A DNA stretch of 64,000 bases, from positions 620,001 through 684,000 of the forward strand of contig NZ_FVZC01000009.1 of the NCBI RefSeq assembly GCF_900166585.1. Direction: 5' to 3'. The notes under the pieces were generated by a model that did no database searches, was not told where the DNA came from, and saw only the letters and a list, made by a program, of their open reading frames with translations. This document shows, piece by piece, positions 36,772 through 47,775 of this stretch (the stretch's first letter is position 1; each line of letters opens with the position of its first letter). Source of the stretch: Mesobacillus jeotgali (lineage in GTDB: Bacteria; Bacillota; Bacilli; Bacillales; Cytobacillaceae). The translations under genes were made by a program, and so were the position numbers.

Positions 36772-37548
36772 ATGTTAAATAAAATGAATCCGTGGAAGAA
36801 GGATCCAAGTCCTTCCGGTTTCCGAGATCGTATACTTCAAATAAAAGACCACCAAGTACCGTCTCATGTTGCCATTATCATGGACGGAAACGGTCGCTGG
36901 GCCAAAAAACGGGCATTGCCTCGTGTAGCCGGCCATCATGAAGGAATGAAAGTTGTACGTAAAATTACCAGGCTGGCTAACGAAATTGGAGTAAAGGCAC
37001 TTACTGTATACGCTTTTTCAACAGAGAATTGGAAGAGGCCAAAAATGGAAGTTGATTTCCTGATGAAGCTTCCAGAAGAGTTCCTGGGTACATTCCTTCC
37101 AGAGTTGATTGAAGAGAATGTCCGTGTAGAAATGATCGGATACATGGATGTGCTTCCTGAGCATACAAGGAGAGCAGTTGGCAAAGCAATGGAGGAGACA
37201 AAGAATAACACAGGTCTTGTACTAAACTTTGCTCTTAATTACGGAAGCAGAGCAGAAATTTTAGACGGTGTAAAAAAAGTCATGGAAGATGTGAAGTCCG
37301 GCAAGATTTCGGAAGATGACCTGACAGAAGAAGCCTTTTCATCATACTTAATGACAAAGGAATTGGTCGATCCGGACTTGCTGATCAGGACAAGCGGAGA
37401 AATTCGTCTGAGCAATTTCATGCTTTGGCAGCTTGCATATACCGAATTCTGGTTCACTGACGTACTGTGGCCGGATTTTAATGAAGAACATTTTATCGAA
37501 GCAATTGAAGCATTCCAAGGCCGGCAGCGGCGTTTTGGAGGAGTATAA
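36772..37548 (+). CDS. uppS: Undecaprenyl diphosphate synthase
   Basis: cis-Prenyltransferase that makes the C55 lipid carrier for peptidoglycan and teichoic acids. 258 aa. Catalytic motif VAIIMDGNGRWAKKR near residues 33-47 with the active Asp, then LTVYAFSTENWKRP and the C-terminal DLLIRTSGEIRLSNFMLWQLAYTE. GGGGGAG 8 nt before the ATG at 36772. cdsA follows after 19 nt. Confidence 0.98.
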   Translation: MLNKMNPWKKDPSPSGFRDRILQIKDHQVPSHVAIIMDGNGRWAKKRALPRVAGHHEGMKVVRKITRLANEIGVKALTVYAFSTENWKRPKMEVDFLMKLPEEFLGTFLPELIEENVRVEMIGYMDVLPEHTRRAVGKAMEETKNNTGLVLNFALNYGSRAEILDGVKKVMEDVKSGKISEDDLTEEAFSSYLMTKELVDPDLLIRTSGEIRLSNFMLWQLAYTEFWFTDVLWPDFNEEHFIEAIEAFQGRQRRFGGV

Positions 37549-37567
37549 AAAAGGTGTGAATAAATAG

Positions 37568-38356
37568 ATGAAGCAAAGAATCATTACAGCAGTCATAGCA
37601 GCAGCTATTTTCCTTCCAATCGTTATTTTTGGGGGGTGGCCATTCATCGCAATGGTATATTTGATAGCTTCCGTAGCCTTATATGAAGCACTTAAAATGA
37701 AACAGTTAAATCTTTTCTCGGTTCCTGGTATTCTTTCCTTGATCCTATTATGGATTTTCCTGATTCCAAGCAGATACAGTGGTTTTCTAAATGAGTTGGA
37801 TTATACAAAATTGGAGCTTTTCTTTCTTGGAGTCCTTTTATTTCTGACTTATACTGTCATTACTAAAAACCGCTTCACTTTTGAAGATGTAGCCTATTCA
37901 ATCATGTCGACACTTTATGTCGGACTTGGTTTTTATTTCTTTATTGAAACCAGGGAAGCAAGCCTGATATATGTTTTTTACTCGCTCTTCATTATTTGGG
38001 CTACCGATTCTGGAGCATATTTTATTGGGAGGGCGATCGGCAAACATAAGCTTTGGCCCGAAATCAGTCCCAATAAGACGACAGAGGGCTTTTTTGGAGG
38101 TATAGTATCAGCACTGGTTGTTGCCTTGCTTTTCAGTATATTTGGCGATATGGAAGTATCGGCAATCCTGCTTTTGGCTGCGACTGCCTTCTTATCTGTT
38201 TTTGGACAAATAGGCGACCTAGTCGAGTCAGCATTAAAGCGGCATTACAATGTGAAGGACTCAGGAAATATACTTCCAGGCCACGGGGGCATGCTTGACC
38301 GTTTTGACAGTCTGCTCTTTGTCTGGCCGTTAATCCATTTAATTCATTTGCTATAA
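37568..38356 (+). CDS. cdsA: Phosphatidate cytidylyltransferase
   Basis: Integral membrane enzyme that makes CDP-diacylglycerol for phospholipid synthesis. 262 aa with about eight hydrophobic helices. The CDP-DAG synthase signature lies at the C-terminus (VKDSGNILPGHGGMLDRFDS). Ribosome-binding site is weak (AAAAAGGTG). The stop overlaps a TATAAT (38352-38357) that may be the -10 of the next promoter. Confidence 0.96.
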   Translation: MKQRIITAVIAAAIFLPIVIFGGWPFIAMVYLIASVALYEALKMKQLNLFSVPGILSLILLWIFLIPSRYSGFLNELDYTKLELFFLGVLLFLTYTVITKNRFTFEDVAYSIMSTLYVGLGFYFFIETREASLIYVFYSLFIIWATDSGAYFIGRAIGKHKLWPEISPNKTTEGFFGGIVSALVVALLFSIFGDMEVSAILLLAATAFLSVFGQIGDLVESALKRHYNVKDSGNILPGHGGMLDRFDSLLFVWPLIHLIHLL

Positions 38357-38420
38357 TGGTTGTTCCGGACATTGTACGTGATTTATCTGGACAGATAATT
38401 TCGGGTATTATTTTTACCCG
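38329..38420 (+). promoter_or_regulatory. Possible dxr promoter and small hairpin
   Basis: GTTAAT (38329-38334), 17 bp, TATAAT (38352-38357) at the very end of cdsA. Further on, CGGGTA (38402-38407) pairs with TACCCG (38415-38420) in the leader. Both are by-eye calls. Confidence 0.35.
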
Positions 38421-38446
38421 CTGAAGATATTAGGAGTGAAAAAATC

Positions 38447-39589
38447 GTGAAGAGAATCAGCTTGTTGGGTGCTACCGGGTCAATTGGGATCCAGACACTA
38501 GATGTCATCAGGGAGCATCCTGAGGAGTTCAAACTTGTTTCGATGTCTGCTGGCAGGAATGTAGAGCTTAGCAGGAAGATTATCAATGAATTTCAGCCGG
38601 AACTTGTTTCAGTACAGGAGAAAGCAGATGCAGATTGTTTAAGGTCAGAATTTCCCTCGATAAAAATGGTGTATGGACATGAAGGTCTTGTAGAAGCTGC
38701 AGTTTTTAACAAGGCTGACGTGCTCATAAACGCCGTCTTAGGCAGTGTGGGGCTAAAGCCGACACTCGAAGCCATTCGATCAGGAAAAACCATTGCGATC
38801 GCAAATAAGGAAACGCTTGTAACTGCTGGTCATATCGTTATGGGCGAAGCGAAGCGGCATAAAGTTGCCATCCTTCCGGTCGACAGTGAGCATTCCGCCA
38901 TCTTCCAGGCATTACAGGGTGAAAAAGAAAAGAATATTGAACGATTGATCCTGACAGCATCCGGAGGGAGCTTCAGGGACCGGACAAGGGATGAACTTCA
39001 GGGCGTTACTAAATCAGATGCTTTGAACCATCCAAACTGGTCGATGGGTGCTAAGATTACGATTGATTCCGCGACAATGATGAACAAAGGTTTAGAGGTC
39101 ATTGAAGCACATTGGCTGTTTTCCCTGCCGTATGATGACATTTCGGTTCTGCTCCACAGGGAGAGCATCATTCATTCAATGGTTGAATTCCATGACACAA
39201 GTATCATTGCACAACTTGGGACCCCGGATATGAAGGTGCCAATTCAATATGCTCTTACATACCCTGACCGACTGCCTTTAGTTACAGGGAAAAGGCTGAA
39301 CCTGGCCGAAGTGGGAAAGCTTCACTTCACAGACATGGACCTTGACCGTTTCCGTTGCCTTAAATTCGCTTATGATGCCGGTCGGGCAGGAGGCACAATG
39401 CCTGCGGTAATGAATGCAGCAAATGAAGCAGCGGTAGCCGCCTTTTTGGACGACAGAATCAATTTCCTCCAAATTGAAGACTTAATAGAGAAATCAATGG
39501 AAAACCATGACATCATAGAAAATCCCGACCTGGAAACGATCCAAGAGGTTGACAAAGAGACAAGGAGCTTTGTGAATTCGCTATTATAA
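38447..39589 (+). CDS. dxr: 1-deoxy-D-xylulose 5-phosphate reductoisomerase
   Basis: First committed step of the MEP isoprenoid pathway, NADPH-dependent, making MEP that feeds UppS. 380 aa. NADPH motif [14 protein letters not shown] at the N-terminus, [10 protein letters not shown], and the metal and substrate motif [17 protein letters not shown] start at 38447 after TTAGGAGTG. rseP follows after 45 nt. Confidence 0.98.
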   Translation: MKRISLLGATGSIGIQTLDVIREHPEEFKLVSMSAGRNVELSRKIINEFQPELVSVQEKADADCLRSEFPSIKMVYGHEGLVEAAVFNKADVLINAVLGSVGLKPTLEAIRSGKTIAIANKETLVTAGHIVMGEAKRHKVAILPVDSEHSAIFQALQGEKEKNIERLILTASGGSFRDRTRDELQGVTKSDALNHPNWSMGAKITIDSATMMNKGLEVIEAHWLFSLPYDDISVLLHRESIIHSMVEFHDTSIIAQLGTPDMKVPIQYALTYPDRLPLVTGKRLNLAEVGKLHFTDMDLDRFRCLKFAYDAGRAGGTMPAVMNAANEAAVAAFLDDRINFLQIEDLIEKSMENHDIIENPDLETIQEVDKETRSFVNSLL

Positions 39590-39634
39590 AAGGAAAAAGT
39601 CGATTCTTATCCTTAAAAAAGGTGGTTAGATAAT

Positions 39635-40897
39635 TTGAATACAGTTATTGCCTTTATTGTCATTTTTGGCGCCCTCGTATTCTTTCATGAACTTGGGCAT
39701 CTTATATTCGCTAAAAGAGCAGGTATCCTCTGCAGGGAATTTGCAATTGGATTTGGCCCAAAAGTCTTTTCACATAAAAAAAATGAAACGACCTATACGG
39801 TCCGTCTCCTGCCAATCGGCGGATTTGTGAGAATGGCTGGCGAAGACCCGGAAATGATTGAAATCAAGCCAGGGCATAGAGTGGGTTTGCTTTTTAATAA
39901 GAACGATGAAGTTCAAAAAATTATCCTTACAAATAAGGAAAAGTTTCCAAATGCAAGAATCATTGAGGTCGAAAAAGCAGATATTGAACATGAGCTTTTT
40001 ATAAAAGGATACGAGGAGGGAGAAGACGACAGCCTTCTGAAATCCTTCCCTGTCAGTAAGACTGCTGTTCTTGTTGAAAATGGAGTAGAAACACAAATTG
40101 CCCCTTATGACAGGCAATTCGGCTCAAAAACTCTCGGCCAAAGAACAATGGCAATCTTCGCAGGACCAATGATGAATTTCATCCTGGCAATGGTCATTTT
40201 CATTATCCTTGCCTTGTTCCAGGGAATTCCTTCTAACGAACCTGTACTGGGCAAGCTTACTCCTGATGGCAGTGCCCTTAAAGCGGGGCTGCAGGAAGGG
40301 GATGTTGTCAACAGCATCGAGGGTTCGGAAGTATCAAGCTGGCAGGATGTGGTGGAAATCATCCGTAAAAATCCTGGAAATGAGCTAGGCTTCTCGATTA
40401 ATCGTGATGGACAAAGTATGGAATTGCCGGTTATACCTGAATCAAAAGAAGTTGAAGGCGAAAAAATCGGATTGATTGGTGTATACAGCCCTGTAGAAAA
40501 ATCACCATTGAAATCCATCTCCTATGGAGTGAAAGAGACCTATTTCTGGACTGTCGAAATTTTCTCCATGCTTGGGAAGCTTTTGACGGGACAATTTTCG
40601 ATTGATGCCTTGTCTGGACCGGTGGGTATTTATGTTTCTACAGACACTGTGGCCAAATCAGGAATCTTCTATCTTATGAAATGGGCAGCAATCTTAAGCA
40701 TAAATCTTGGAATTATGAACCTGCTTCCGTTTCCAGCTCTGGATGGCGGCAGGCTGACGTTCTTTGCGGTTGAAGCGTTAAGAGGAAAACCGATCGATAA
40801 GCAAAAAGAAGGAATGGTCCACTTTATTGGATTTGCATTGCTAATGCTTTTAATGCTTGTGGTCACGTGGAATGACATCCAGAGATTTTTCCTGTAA
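39635..40897 (+). CDS. rseP: Site-2 intramembrane protease RseP/RasP
   Basis: Zinc metalloprotease that cuts within the membrane; in B. subtilis RasP cleaves RsiW and FtsL and clears signal peptides. 420 aa. Zinc motif HELGH at residues 18-22, PDZ domain about 205-275, and the second metal site LLPFPALDGGRL near residue 365. TTG start at 39635 with AAGGTGG upstream; the protein then begins MNTVIAFIVIFG as in its homologs. Confidence 0.96.
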   Translation: MNTVIAFIVIFGALVFFHELGHLIFAKRAGILCREFAIGFGPKVFSHKKNETTYTVRLLPIGGFVRMAGEDPEMIEIKPGHRVGLLFNKNDEVQKIILTNKEKFPNARIIEVEKADIEHELFIKGYEEGEDDSLLKSFPVSKTAVLVENGVETQIAPYDRQFGSKTLGQRTMAIFAGPMMNFILAMVIFIILALFQGIPSNEPVLGKLTPDGSALKAGLQEGDVVNSIEGSEVSSWQDVVEIIRKNPGNELGFSINRDGQSMELPVIPESKEVEGEKIGLIGVYSPVEKSPLKSISYGVKETYFWTVEIFSMLGKLLTGQFSIDALSGPVGIYVSTDTVAKSGIFYLMKWAAILSINLGIMNLLPFPALDGGRLTFFAVEALRGKPIDKQKEGMVHFIGFALLMLLMLVVTWNDIQRFFL

Positions 40898-40903
40898 AAT
40901 AAA

Positions 40904-40941
40904 TTTCCTGCCTGAGACTCATTGGGCAGGAAACATTTTTT
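40904..40941 (+). terminator. Terminator after rseP
   Basis: TTTCCTGCC (40904-40912) pairs with GGCAGGAAA (40925-40933), then CATTTTTT. Separates rseP from proS, though read-through is likely since the next start is only 38 nt on. Confidence 0.8.
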
Positions 40942-40978
40942 CGAAAGATATGAAATTATCATAATGAGGTGTTCGTTA

Positions 40979-42682
40979 ATGAAGCAGAGTATGTCGCTTA
41001 TTCCTACTTTAAGAGAAGTGCCAGCGGATGCAGAAGTCAAAAGCCATCAGCTATTGCTCAGGGCAGGGTTTATCCGCCAAAACGCGAGCGGTGTCTATAC
41101 ATATATGCCTTTAGGGAGAAAGGTCCTTCAAAAAGTAGAGGCAATCATCAGGGAAGAAATGAACCATGCCGGCGCAGCTGAATTATTCATGCCAGCGCTG
41201 CAGCAGGCAGAACTATGGCAGGAATCCGGCCGCTGGTATTCTTATGGACCAGAGCTGATGAGGCTAAGGGACAGGCATGATCGAGAGTTTGCTCTTGGTG
41301 CTACCCATGAAGAGGTCATCACAAGTCTTGTGCGTGATGAGGTTAAATCATACAAGCGTCTTCCATTGACGCTATACCAGATCCAGACTAAATTCCGTGA
41401 CGAAAAGCGTCCAAGATTCGGCCTTCTCCGCGGCCGTGAATTCATTATGAAGGATGCGTATTCCTTCCATGCAACACAGGAAAGCCTTGACGAGGTTTAT
41501 GATCGGATTTTCCAGGCATACACCAATGTGTTCACGCGCTGTGGCCTTAATTTCCGCGCAGTCATTGCAGATTCCGGCGCAATGGGAGGCAAGGACACTC
41601 ACGAGTTCATGGTACTTTCAGATATCGGAGAGGATACCATTGCTTACTCGGATACTTCCAACTATGCGGCCAATATTGAAATGGCACCAGTTACTGCTGT
41701 ATATGAAAAGAGCGGTGAATCGGCAAAAGAGCTCAAAAAAGTTCATACTGAAAACCAGAAGACGATTGAAGAAGTGTCCAGCTTCCTGAATGTCGAAGAT
41801 AATGTATGCATTAAGTCTTTGCTGTTCAAAGTGGATGATCGCTTTGTTCTTGTTTTAGTCCGTGGTGACCATGAAGTGAACGATATCAAGCTGAAGAATT
41901 TCTATGAAGCTTCAGTTGTAGAATTGGCAGACACTAATACAACAAAAGAAGTTTTGGGATGCTCAGTCGGATCTCTTGGTCCAATCGGAGTAGATGGCGT
42001 TGAAGTGATCGCTGACAATGCCGTTAAAGCAATTGTTAATGGCGTCTGCGGTGCCAATGAAGAGAATTATCATTACACTAATGTAAATCCTGAACGTGAC
42101 TTCAAAGTAACGGAATATACAGACCTGCGTTTTATTAAAGAAGGTGATCCATCTCCAGATGGCCAGGGAACAATTGTTTTTGCAAAGGGAATCGAAGTAG
42201 GACATGTATTCAAGCTTGGCACAAGGTACAGTGAAGCCATGAATGCTGAAATCCTTGATGAAAATGGACGGACTAAGCCAATGATCATGGGCTGCTACGG
42301 AATCGGGGTTTCCCGGACAATGGCGGCCGTTGCCGAACAATTCAATGATGAAAATGGATTAGTATGGCCTCCAACTATTTCACCATTTGATGTCCACCTG
42401 ATTGCCGTGAACATGAAAGATGGTGCCCAGGCAGACCTGGCAGCAGAATTATACTCAGGCCTGCAGAAAGCGGGAATGGACATCCTGTTCGATGACCGCC
42501 AGGAGCGCCCGGGAGTGAAATTCGCCGATTCAGACCTGATCGGTTTGCCTGTTAGAGTTACAGTCGGGAAGAAAGCCAGTGAAGGAATCGTCGAAGTCAA
42601 AATCCGCAAAAACGGCGAAATGCAGGAAGTGCACAAAGATGATTTAGCGGATACTTTGAAAAACATTTTGCAAGAACTATGA
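40979..42682 (+). CDS. proS: Prolyl-tRNA synthetase
   Basis: Class II synthetase charging tRNA-Pro, bacterial type with an inserted editing domain. 567 aa. Motif 1 and 2 region ([44 protein letters not shown]), editing domain about 225-390, motif 3 with [11 protein letters not shown], then anticodon-binding domain. ATG at 40979 with ATGAGGTG upstream and the homologous start [19 protein letters not shown]. No T-box leader is present in the 81-bp upstream spacer. Confidence 0.97.
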   Translation: MKQSMSLIPTLREVPADAEVKSHQLLLRAGFIRQNASGVYTYMPLGRKVLQKVEAIIREEMNHAGAAELFMPALQQAELWQESGRWYSYGPELMRLRDRHDREFALGATHEEVITSLVRDEVKSYKRLPLTLYQIQTKFRDEKRPRFGLLRGREFIMKDAYSFHATQESLDEVYDRIFQAYTNVFTRCGLNFRAVIADSGAMGGKDTHEFMVLSDIGEDTIAYSDTSNYAANIEMAPVTAVYEKSGESAKELKKVHTENQKTIEEVSSFLNVEDNVCIKSLLFKVDDRFVLVLVRGDHEVNDIKLKNFYEASVVELADTNTTKEVLGCSVGSLGPIGVDGVEVIADNAVKAIVNGVCGANEENYHYTNVNPERDFKVTEYTDLRFIKEGDPSPDGQGTIVFAKGIEVGHVFKLGTRYSEAMNAEILDENGRTKPMIMGCYGIGVSRTMAAVAEQFNDENGLVWPPTISPFDVHLIAVNMKDGAQADLAAELYSGLQKAGMDILFDDRQERPGVKFADSDLIGLPVRVTVGKKASEGIVEVKIRKNGEMQEVHKDDLADTLKNILQEL

Positions 42683-42688
42683 TAAACC

Positions 42689-42718
42689 AGCGGGTCCTAG
42701 AAAAGGATCCGCTTTATT
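42689..42718 (+). terminator. Terminator after proS
   Basis: AGCGGGTCCT (42689-42698) pairs with AGGATCCGCT (42704-42713, one G-T pair), followed by TTATTT. Confidence 0.82.
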
Positions 42719-42751
42719 TATGTTAATTTGTCATCTGGTGTTTTTATGGTT

Positions 42752-42964
42752 ACGTAAACGGTGTTTGATGTGCGGATATAAGTGAAAGCATGTACTTTAT
42801 CGCCACATAAAAGGCGTTCATGTGCGGATAAAAGTGAAACCCAGTAGATTATCGTTACATAAAAGGCGAACATGTACCCGCCAAAGAGAAATCTCAGGGT
42901 ACACGGTGACATTAAAAGAAATTAGTCTCCGTAGACAAGAAATCTCAGTCAACAGTAACTTCGT
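42752..42964. repeat. Four degenerate tandem repeats of about 52 bp
   Basis: Units start at 42752, 42805, 42857 and 42909, each opening ACRTAAAA-like (ACGTAAAC, ACATAAAA, ACATAAAA, ACATTAAAA). Units 1 and 2 share ATGTGCGGATAWAAGTGAAA; units 3 and 4 share AGAAATCTCAG (42887-42897 and 42938-42948). Dyads cross the unit joins, for example ACTTTATCGCCACAT (about 42794-42808) against ATGTGCGGATAAAAGT (42820-42835). No coding frame of note. Not CRISPR: the repeats are imperfect and have no unique spacers. Confidence 0.65.
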
Positions 42965-43070
42965 TAACAGGTTATGATTCCCTAGCCATTTAATACGGCT
43001 GCAGTTGAGCTAGAAAGAGTTTTAATAACCAAAATGGAAATATCAAACACGGGTAACGGCACAAACATTT

Positions 43071-43081
43071 TATGTTATAAT
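43071..43081 (+). promoter_or_regulatory. Likely polC promoter (extended -10)
   Basis: TGTTATAAT, an extended -10 (TATAAT at 43076-43081), without a good -35. It is the best promoter-like site in the 504-bp proS-polC spacer, about 105 bp before the polC start. The rest of the spacer holds the tandem repeats and sequence in which I see nothing else. Confidence 0.5.
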
Positions 43082-43186
43082 AACCTTTGCTATTAAACAC
43101 GGATTAACACAACTAGAGTTGTTTTCCAATGGGCAATTGAGCCTGATAGATAGAATTAAGCTTTTCAGATGGGAGAGAAAATAATC

Positions 43187-46100
43187 ATGAGTGATCTTTC
43201 GTCAGGGAAAAAAGAAAGGTTTCAGCTCCTGCTGCAGCAGCTGCAGCTAACAGAAGATGCTATTGTCACTCATTTTCAAAATGCTGAAATTGACCGGGTA
43301 GTAATTGAAAAGCAGGCAAGAAAGTGGCATTTCTTTTTTCAGTTTGAAAGAATCATTCCTTGTCAGCTTTACAGCACATTCGTAGGGAAGCTTGAACAGA
43401 CTTTCTCGCATATTGCTAAAATATCCTACTCGGTGAGAGTGCTTGAGCAGACAATCACTGAACAGCACATCCTTGATTACTGGAAGGTATGCATAAAGGA
43501 AATCGACGGCATTGCCCCTCCATTATTAAAACTGCTGAATGAACAGACACCAAAAATCCAGGGTACAAAAGTTGTTTTAACAGCCAGAAATGAAGCAGAA
43601 GGACTTGCTCTAAAAAGAAAATACGGCGGAACTATTGCCGACATCTACCAGGGTTTTGGTTTTCCATTATTGACGATTGATACCGTAGTCAGCGAAGAAA
43701 GCACTTCGGATGAGTATGAGAAATTCATGAAAGCCAAGGAGAAGGAAGACCAGGAACGTGGACTGATGGCTATGATAGAAATGCAGAAGAAGGAAGCCGA
43801 AAAAGCTCAGGGTGACGGACCTGCACAGGATGGGCCGTTAACCATCGGTCTGACAATCAAAGATGATGCAGATTTCCGCAAGCTCGAGGATATTATCGAT
43901 GAAGAGCGTCGCGTAGCTATTGAAGGATTTGTATTCTTTGCTGAGACTAAAGAGCTTCGCAGCGGCAGAACACTTCTAACTTTCAAAATTACTGATTATA
44001 CAAGCTCGATCATGGTGAAGATGTTCTCCAGAGATAAAGAAGACGCAGCACTTTACCAGCGTGTATCCAAAGGGATGTGGCTTAAAGTTCGAGGAAGTAT
44101 ACAGAATGATACTTTTGTGCGCGATCTTGTCATGATCGGTAACGATATCAATGAAATCAAGCCTAAAGGTAGGATAGACACCGCTCCTGAGGGAGAAAAA
44201 CGGGTTGAACTGCATCTTCATTCACCTATGAGCCAGATGGACGCAGTAACTCCTGTCAGTTCCCTTGTTGCTCAGGCCGCAAAGTGGGGACATAAAGCCG
44301 TGGCGATTACGGATCACGCAGTTGTCCAATCTTATCCGGAAGCATTCGGTGCCGGAAAGAAAAATGACATTAAGATCCTTTATGGTGTGGAAATTAACCT
44401 GGTTGATGATGGAGTTCCCATCGCCTATAATGACGCGCATAGATTGCTGGCTGAAGATACATATGTTGTTTTTGACGTCGAGACAACAGGTCTGTCAGCG
44501 GTATACGATACGATCATTGAACTTGCAGCAGTGAAAATTCGCGGCGGTGAAATCATCGACCGATTCGAATCATTTGCCAATCCTCATCACCGTTTGTCAG
44601 CAACGACCATTAACCTGACGGGTATTACCGACGATATGGTCCGCAATGCACCGGAGGTAAGTGAAGTCCTGCAAAAATTCCATCAGTGGACAGAAGACAG
44701 TGTTCTTGTTGCCCACAATGCTTCATTTGATATGGGATTCCTTAATGTTGGATATAAAAAAATCGGCATTGGAAAAGCAGCAAATCCGGTTATAGACACA
44801 CTGGAACTCGGCCGCTTCCTTTATCCTGAAATGAAAAACCATAGGCTGAATACCCTTGCCAAGAAATTCGATATTGAATTGACGCAGCACCACCGTGCGA
44901 TTTATGATGCCGAAGCTACAGGGTACTTATTGTTGAAAATGCTAAAGGATGCATCAGAAAAAGGCCTGGAATACCATGATCAGCTTAATGATAATATGGG
45001 CCAGGGTAAAGCATTCCAGAGAGCGCGGCCATATCATGCCACCCTGCTTGCTCAGAACGAGGTTGGCCTGAAAAACATTTTTAAGCTAGTTTCCATTTCC
45101 CATATCGATTATTTTTACAGGGTGCCGAGAATTCCGCGTTCTGTGCTGAATAAGCATCGCGAAGGTATATTGATCGGATCCGGATGTGACAAAGGTGAAG
45201 TTTTTGAGGGCATGATGCAAAAAGGCCCGGAAGAGGTTGAAGAAGCAGCGCAATTCTATGACTATCTTGAGGTTCATCCGAAAGCTGTTTACGCTCATTT
45301 GCTAGAGTTGGAGTTAGTAAGGGACCAGAAGGCACTAGAAGATATCATCACGAATATTGTCAGGCTGGGAGAGAAGCTGGACTTGCCAGTCGTTGCCACA
45401 GGGAATGTCCATTATCTGAATGAAAATGATAAAATCTACCGCAAAATCCTGGTCAACTCCCAGGGTGGAGCAAACCCGCTTAATCGTCATGAGCTGCCGG
45501 ACGTCCATTTCAGGACGACGAATGAGATGCTGGATGCATTTAAATTCCTCGGAGAAGAAAAAGCGAAAGAGATTGTGGTCGAAAATACGAATAAAATTGC
45601 GGATTTGATTGATGTGATCAAGCCTATAAAAGATGATCTGTATACTCCGAAAATCGAAGGCGCTGACGAAGAAATGCGCAGCATGAGTTATGGAATGGCG
45701 CGGAGTATATACGGAGACGACCTTCCTGAAATCGTTGAAGCCCGATTGGAAAAAGAATTGAAGAGTATCATCGATAACGGGTTTGCGGTCATTTACCTCA
45801 TTTCTCATAAACTCGTAAAAAAATCATTGGATGATGGCTATCTTGTAGGATCCCGTGGTTCAGTCGGTTCATCCTTTGTAGCTACCATGACCGAGATTAC
45901 GGAGGTTAATCCGCTTCCGCCGCATTACGTATGCCCTAAGTGCAAAAAGTCCGAGTTCTTCAATGATGGTTCAGTCGGTTCAGGATTCGACCTGCCTGAT
46001 AAGGATTGCCCGGATTGCAGGATCAAATATAAAAAGGATGGACACGATATCCCGTTTGAAACCTTCCTGGGATTCAAAGGTGACAAGGTTCCCGATATCG

Positions 46101-47512
46101 ATTTGAACTTCTCCGGTGAATACCAGCCTCGTGCCCATAACTATACGAAAGTGCTATTTGGTGAGGAGTATGTATACCGTGCAGGAACCATCGGTACCGT
46201 AGCGGATAAGACAGCTTATGGATATGTGAAAGGCTACCAGGGCGATAACAATCTTCAGCTTCGCGGGGCAGAAATCGACCGCCTGGCTTCTGGCTGTACG
46301 GGTGTAAAAAGGACAACCGGGCAGCACCCTGGCGGTATCATTGTTGTACCGGATTATATGGATATTTTTGATTTTTCGCCAATTCAATTCCCGGCAGACA
46401 GCAGCACATCAGAATGGAAAACCACTCATTTTGATTTCCATTCGATTCACGATAACCTGTTAAAGCTTGATATCCTGGGACACGATGATCCAACGGTAAT
46501 CAGGATGCTTCAGGATTTAAGCGGTATTGACCCAAAGACAATCCCGACTGATGACCCTGAAGTCATGAAAATATTCAGCGGCACTGAATCACTGGGTGTG
46601 ACCGAAGAACAAATCATGTCAAAAACAGGTTCATTAGGGATACCGGAATTCGGGACGCGCTTTGTACGCCAGATGCTTGAGGATACGAAGCCGACGACGT
46701 TCTCAGAGCTCGTACAGATTTCCGGCCTTTCACACGGTACGGACGTATGGCTCGGAAATGCCCAGGAACTGATCCATAATAATATCTGCAATCTCAGCGA
46801 AGTAATCGGCTGCCGTGACGATATCATGGTTTACCTGATTTATCAGGGACTCGAGCCGGCATTCGCTTTTAAGATAATGGAATCTGTCCGTAAGGGTAAA
46901 GGCCTTACCGATGAAATGGAAGAAGAGATGCGCAAGAATAAAGTGCCGGAATGGTATATTGATTCCTGCAAAAAAATCAAGTACATGTTCCCTAAAGCCC
47001 ACGCGGCTGCCTACGTTTTAATGGCGGTAAGGATTGCGTATTTCAAAGTGCACCATCCGCTCATGTATTATGCAGCATACTTTACCGTAAGGGCAGATGA
47101 CTTTGATGTCGACGCGATGGTGCGTGGTTCTGAGAGCATCCGAGCGGTGATTGAGGAAATCAACGCCAAAGGGCTCGAAGCATCCACCAAGGAAAAGAAC
47201 CTTATGACAGTAATGGAAATTGCACTGGAAATGTGTGAGCGCGGTTTCGGATTCGCGAAGGTCGATCTCTACAAATCGAGTGCATCAGAGTTCATTATCG
47301 AAGATGATAAATTGATTCCGCCATTCAATGCGATCCCAGGACTCGGAACGAACGCAGCAATCAATATCGTAAAGGCGCGTGAGGAAGGGGAATTTCTATC
47401 TAAAGAAGATCTCCAGCAGCGCGGGAAAATTTCAAAGACAATTCTTGAATATCTGGATAACCATGGCTGCCTTGAAGGTATGCCGGATCAAAACCAGCTG
47501 TCATTATTTTAA
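43187..47512 (+). CDS. polC: DNA polymerase III alpha subunit, PolC type
   Basis: Main replicative polymerase of Gram-positive bacteria with built-in proofreading. 1441 aa. Order: N-terminal domain, OB fold (about 240-320), PHP domain starting [17 protein letters not shown] near 340 and interrupted by the DnaQ-like exonuclease ([16 protein letters not shown], about 425-595), PHP remainder, zinc motif (two CPxC pairs, about 915-950), palm with [12 protein letters not shown] near 965, fingers and the C-terminal QNQLSLF clamp-binding end. ATG at 43187, 9 nt after GGGAGAG. Intact, with no intein. Confidence 0.98.
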   Translation: MSDLSSGKKERFQLLLQQLQLTEDAIVTHFQNAEIDRVVIEKQARKWHFFFQFERIIPCQLYSTFVGKLEQTFSHIAKISYSVRVLEQTITEQHILDYWKVCIKEIDGIAPPLLKLLNEQTPKIQGTKVVLTARNEAEGLALKRKYGGTIADIYQGFGFPLLTIDTVVSEESTSDEYEKFMKAKEKEDQERGLMAMIEMQKKEAEKAQGDGPAQDGPLTIGLTIKDDADFRKLEDIIDEERRVAIEGFVFFAETKELRSGRTLLTFKITDYTSSIMVKMFSRDKEDAALYQRVSKGMWLKVRGSIQNDTFVRDLVMIGNDINEIKPKGRIDTAPEGEKRVELHLHSPMSQMDAVTPVSSLVAQAAKWGHKAVAITDHAVVQSYPEAFGAGKKNDIKILYGVEINLVDDGVPIAYNDAHRLLAEDTYVVFDVETTGLSAVYDTIIELAAVKIRGGEIIDRFESFANPHHRLSATTINLTGITDDMVRNAPEVSEVLQKFHQWTEDSVLVAHNASFDMGFLNVGYKKIGIGKAANPVIDTLELGRFLYPEMKNHRLNTLAKKFDIELTQHHRAIYDAEATGYLLLKMLKDASEKGLEYHDQLNDNMGQGKAFQRARPYHATLLAQNEVGLKNIFKLVSISHIDYFYRVPRIPRSVLNKHREGILIGSGCDKGEVFEGMMQKGPEEVEEAAQFYDYLEVHPKAVYAHLLELELVRDQKALEDIITNIVRLGEKLDLPVVATGNVHYLNENDKIYRKILVNSQGGANPLNRHELPDVHFRTTNEMLDAFKFLGEEKAKEIVVENTNKIADLIDVIKPIKDDLYTPKIEGADEEMRSMSYGMARSIYGDDLPEIVEARLEKELKSIIDNGFAVIYLISHKLVKKSLDDGYLVGSRGSVGSSFVATMTEITEVNPLPPHYVCPKCKKSEFFNDGSVGSGFDLPDKDCPDCRIKYKKDGHDIPFETFLGFKGDKVPDIDLNFSGEYQPRAHNYTKVLFGEEYVYRAGTIGTVADKTAYGYVKGYQGDNNLQLRGAEIDRLASGCTGVKRTTGQHPGGIIVVPDYMDIFDFSPIQFPADSSTSEWKTTHFDFHSIHDNLLKLDILGHDDPTVIRMLQDLSGIDPKTIPTDDPEVMKIFSGTESLGVTEEQIMSKTGSLGIPEFGTRFVRQMLEDTKPTTFSELVQISGLSHGTDVWLGNAQELIHNNICNLSEVIGCRDDIMVYLIYQGLEPAFAFKIMESVRKGKGLTDEMEEEMRKNKVPEWYIDSCKKIKYMFPKAHAAAYVLMAVRIAYFKVHHPLMYYAAYFTVRADDFDVDAMVRGSESIRAVIEEINAKGLEASTKEKNLMTVMEIALEMCERGFGFAKVDLYKSSASEFIIEDDKLIPPFNAIPGLGTNAAINIVKAREEGEFLSKEDLQQRGKISKTILEYLDNHGCLEGMPDQNQLSLF

Positions 47513-47526
47513 AAGCACAAAACTGA

Positions 47527-47556
47527 ATAGACTCCGAATACGGAGTCTATTTTTTT
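47527..47556 (+). terminator. Terminator after polC
   Basis: Ten-pair stem ATAGACTCCG / CGGAGTCTAT with AATA loop (47527-47550), then TTTTTT. Confidence 0.94.
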
Positions 47557-47676
47557 ATACATCCATAAACGTCGCGAACCCATTATGAAAACAACGTCTA
47601 AATACCCCTTGGTTGCAATAAATAACTGGTTATGTTATATTTTTATTGGAAATACTAAGGATAACTCTGGCAGATG

Positions 47677-47732
47677 AGAGTGGGGCAACCCGCTCTTTCT
47701 TGTTTGTTAAGCACTTTTTCGTGGGATAATAT
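47677..47732 (+). promoter_or_regulatory. Hairpin and promoter before rimP
   Basis: AGAGTGGG (47677-47684) pairs with CCCGCTCT (47689-47696) around GCAA, then TTCTTGTTTG, a weak terminator-like shape. Directly after it is a sigma-A-like site: TTGTTA (47704-47709), 17 bp, TAATAT (47727-47732), about 35 bp before the rimP ribosome-binding site. Confidence 0.5.
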
Positions 47733-47775
47733 CCATAAAAGTATGAAAGTCATGTTGTGTCAAAGGAGGGATTTT

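Noticed and set aside
36543..36782. 79-codon open frame upstream of uppS
   Set aside because: It starts with TTG, has no ribosome-binding site, overlaps the uppS start, and its sequence resembles no known small protein; it lies across the likely uppS promoter.
40898..40978. T-box leader before proS
   Set aside because: The spacer is only 81 bp and is mostly the rseP terminator; no TGGNACCGCG-like T-box sequence.
42752..42964. CRISPR array
   Set aside because: Repeats are contiguous and degenerate with no unique spacers, and no cas genes are nearby.
43187..47512. Intein or deletion in polC
   Set aside because: Length (1441 aa) and all motifs follow B. subtilis PolC without interruption.
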